Shown in pieces: positions 63,849-64,000 of a stretch of 64,000 bases of DNA. Both the position numbers and the translations under genes were made by a program. The DNA is taken from the NCBI RefSeq assembly GCF_035046505.1, contig NC_089824.1, positions 50,471,274 to 50,535,273 of the forward strand, written 5' to 3'. The first letter of the stretch is position 1. Each line of letters starts with the position of its first letter. The notes under the pieces are model-generated. The model had not been told where the DNA came from and ran no database searches. It worked only from the letters and a program-made list of their open reading frames with translations. This stretch comes from Tiliqua scincoides. Taxonomy: Eukaryota > Chordata > Lepidosauria > Squamata > Scincidae.

Positions 63849-64000
63849 CCTCGAAAAGCCCTGTCACTGTGTGAGCGCCACTATCCACACGCTCAGGGGG
63901 GGCAGGGCCTCCCCACTGGAGCCCCTCGAAAAGCCCTGTCACTCTGTGAGCGCCACTATCCACACGCTCAGGGGGGGCAGGGCCTCCCCACTGGAGCCCC
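63849..64000 (+). repeat. 75-bp minisatellite in TRAPPC8 intron 1
   Basis: Units beginning CCTCGAAAAGCCCTGTCACT start at 63849, 63924 and 63999, so the period is 75 bp. The two full copies differ by one base in what can be compared. A partial copy precedes 63849 and the array runs off the window. Confidence 0.9.

Noticed and set aside
63098-63963. Long minus-strand frames over the TRAPPC8 promoter
   Set aside because: Pro/Arg/Ala-rich antisense frames of a CpG island and minisatellite; the plus strand encodes TRAPPC8.

Overview
This is vertebrate genomic DNA, most likely from a squamate reptile. It holds multi-exon host genes, short CpG islands, CR1 and L2 LINE fragments, and very many short non-autonomous DNA transposons. 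The repeat content and three RNF138/RNF125/TRAPPC8 genes support this; the species cannot be fixed from the sequence alone. Gene order matches human 18q12.1: RNF138 and RNF125 lie head-to-tail on the minus strand, and TRAPPC8 starts divergently on the plus strand at the right edge.

Layout. 1-8.1 kb: repeats (Tigger-like element, unclassified repeat E, LTR-like and DIRS-like fossils) and the region downstream of RNF138. 8.17-21.27 kb (-): complete RNF138 coding region, seven exons, predicted 243 aa, with its CpG-island promoter at about 22.6-23.0 kb. 23.0-33.4 kb: repeat-rich spacer. 33.40-47.66 kb (-): complete RNF125 coding region, six exons, predicted 246 aa, with a small CpG island at exon 1. 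47.8-63.0 kb: spacer of nested transposons. 63.0-64.0 kb (+): TRAPPC8 promoter, coding exon 1 and the start of intron 1, where a 75-bp minisatellite runs off the window.

RNF138 and RNF125 are neighbouring paralogues with the same domain order (C3HC4 RING, C2HC finger, two Di19-type C2H2 fingers, C-terminal ubiquitin-interacting helix) and the same intron phases (2,0,2,0,0). RNF138 has one additional 66-nt symmetric exon. From family knowledge, RNF125 restrains RIG-I/MDA5/MAVS signalling, RNF138 acts in DNA double-strand-break repair and Wnt control, and TRAPPC8 is a TRAPPIII trafficking/autophagy subunit.

Repeat names used below. Family A: palindromic, about 90 bp, core CTACTCAGAAGTAAGTCC, ends CAATCCTATGCA. 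Family B: about 190 bp with ends GGGYNCAATCCTA. Family C: GC-rich, about 540 bp, ends AGCCCAATCCTG. A, B and C share a CAATCCT terminus, and several B/C copies have 3-bp target duplications (TAA, TTA, TGA), as expected for PIF/Harbinger. Family D and many other elements have CAGNGG-type ends and 8-bp duplications, as expected for hAT. Family E is an unclassified repeat of about 400 bp. The most notable points are a tandem 93-bp array of family A beside the RNF138 promoter, a filled/empty site pair dating one MITE insertion, a hAT element 16 bp inside RNF125 intron 1, an RFX X-box in the RNF138 CpG island, and an unexplained 137-codon open frame in an RNF138 intron.
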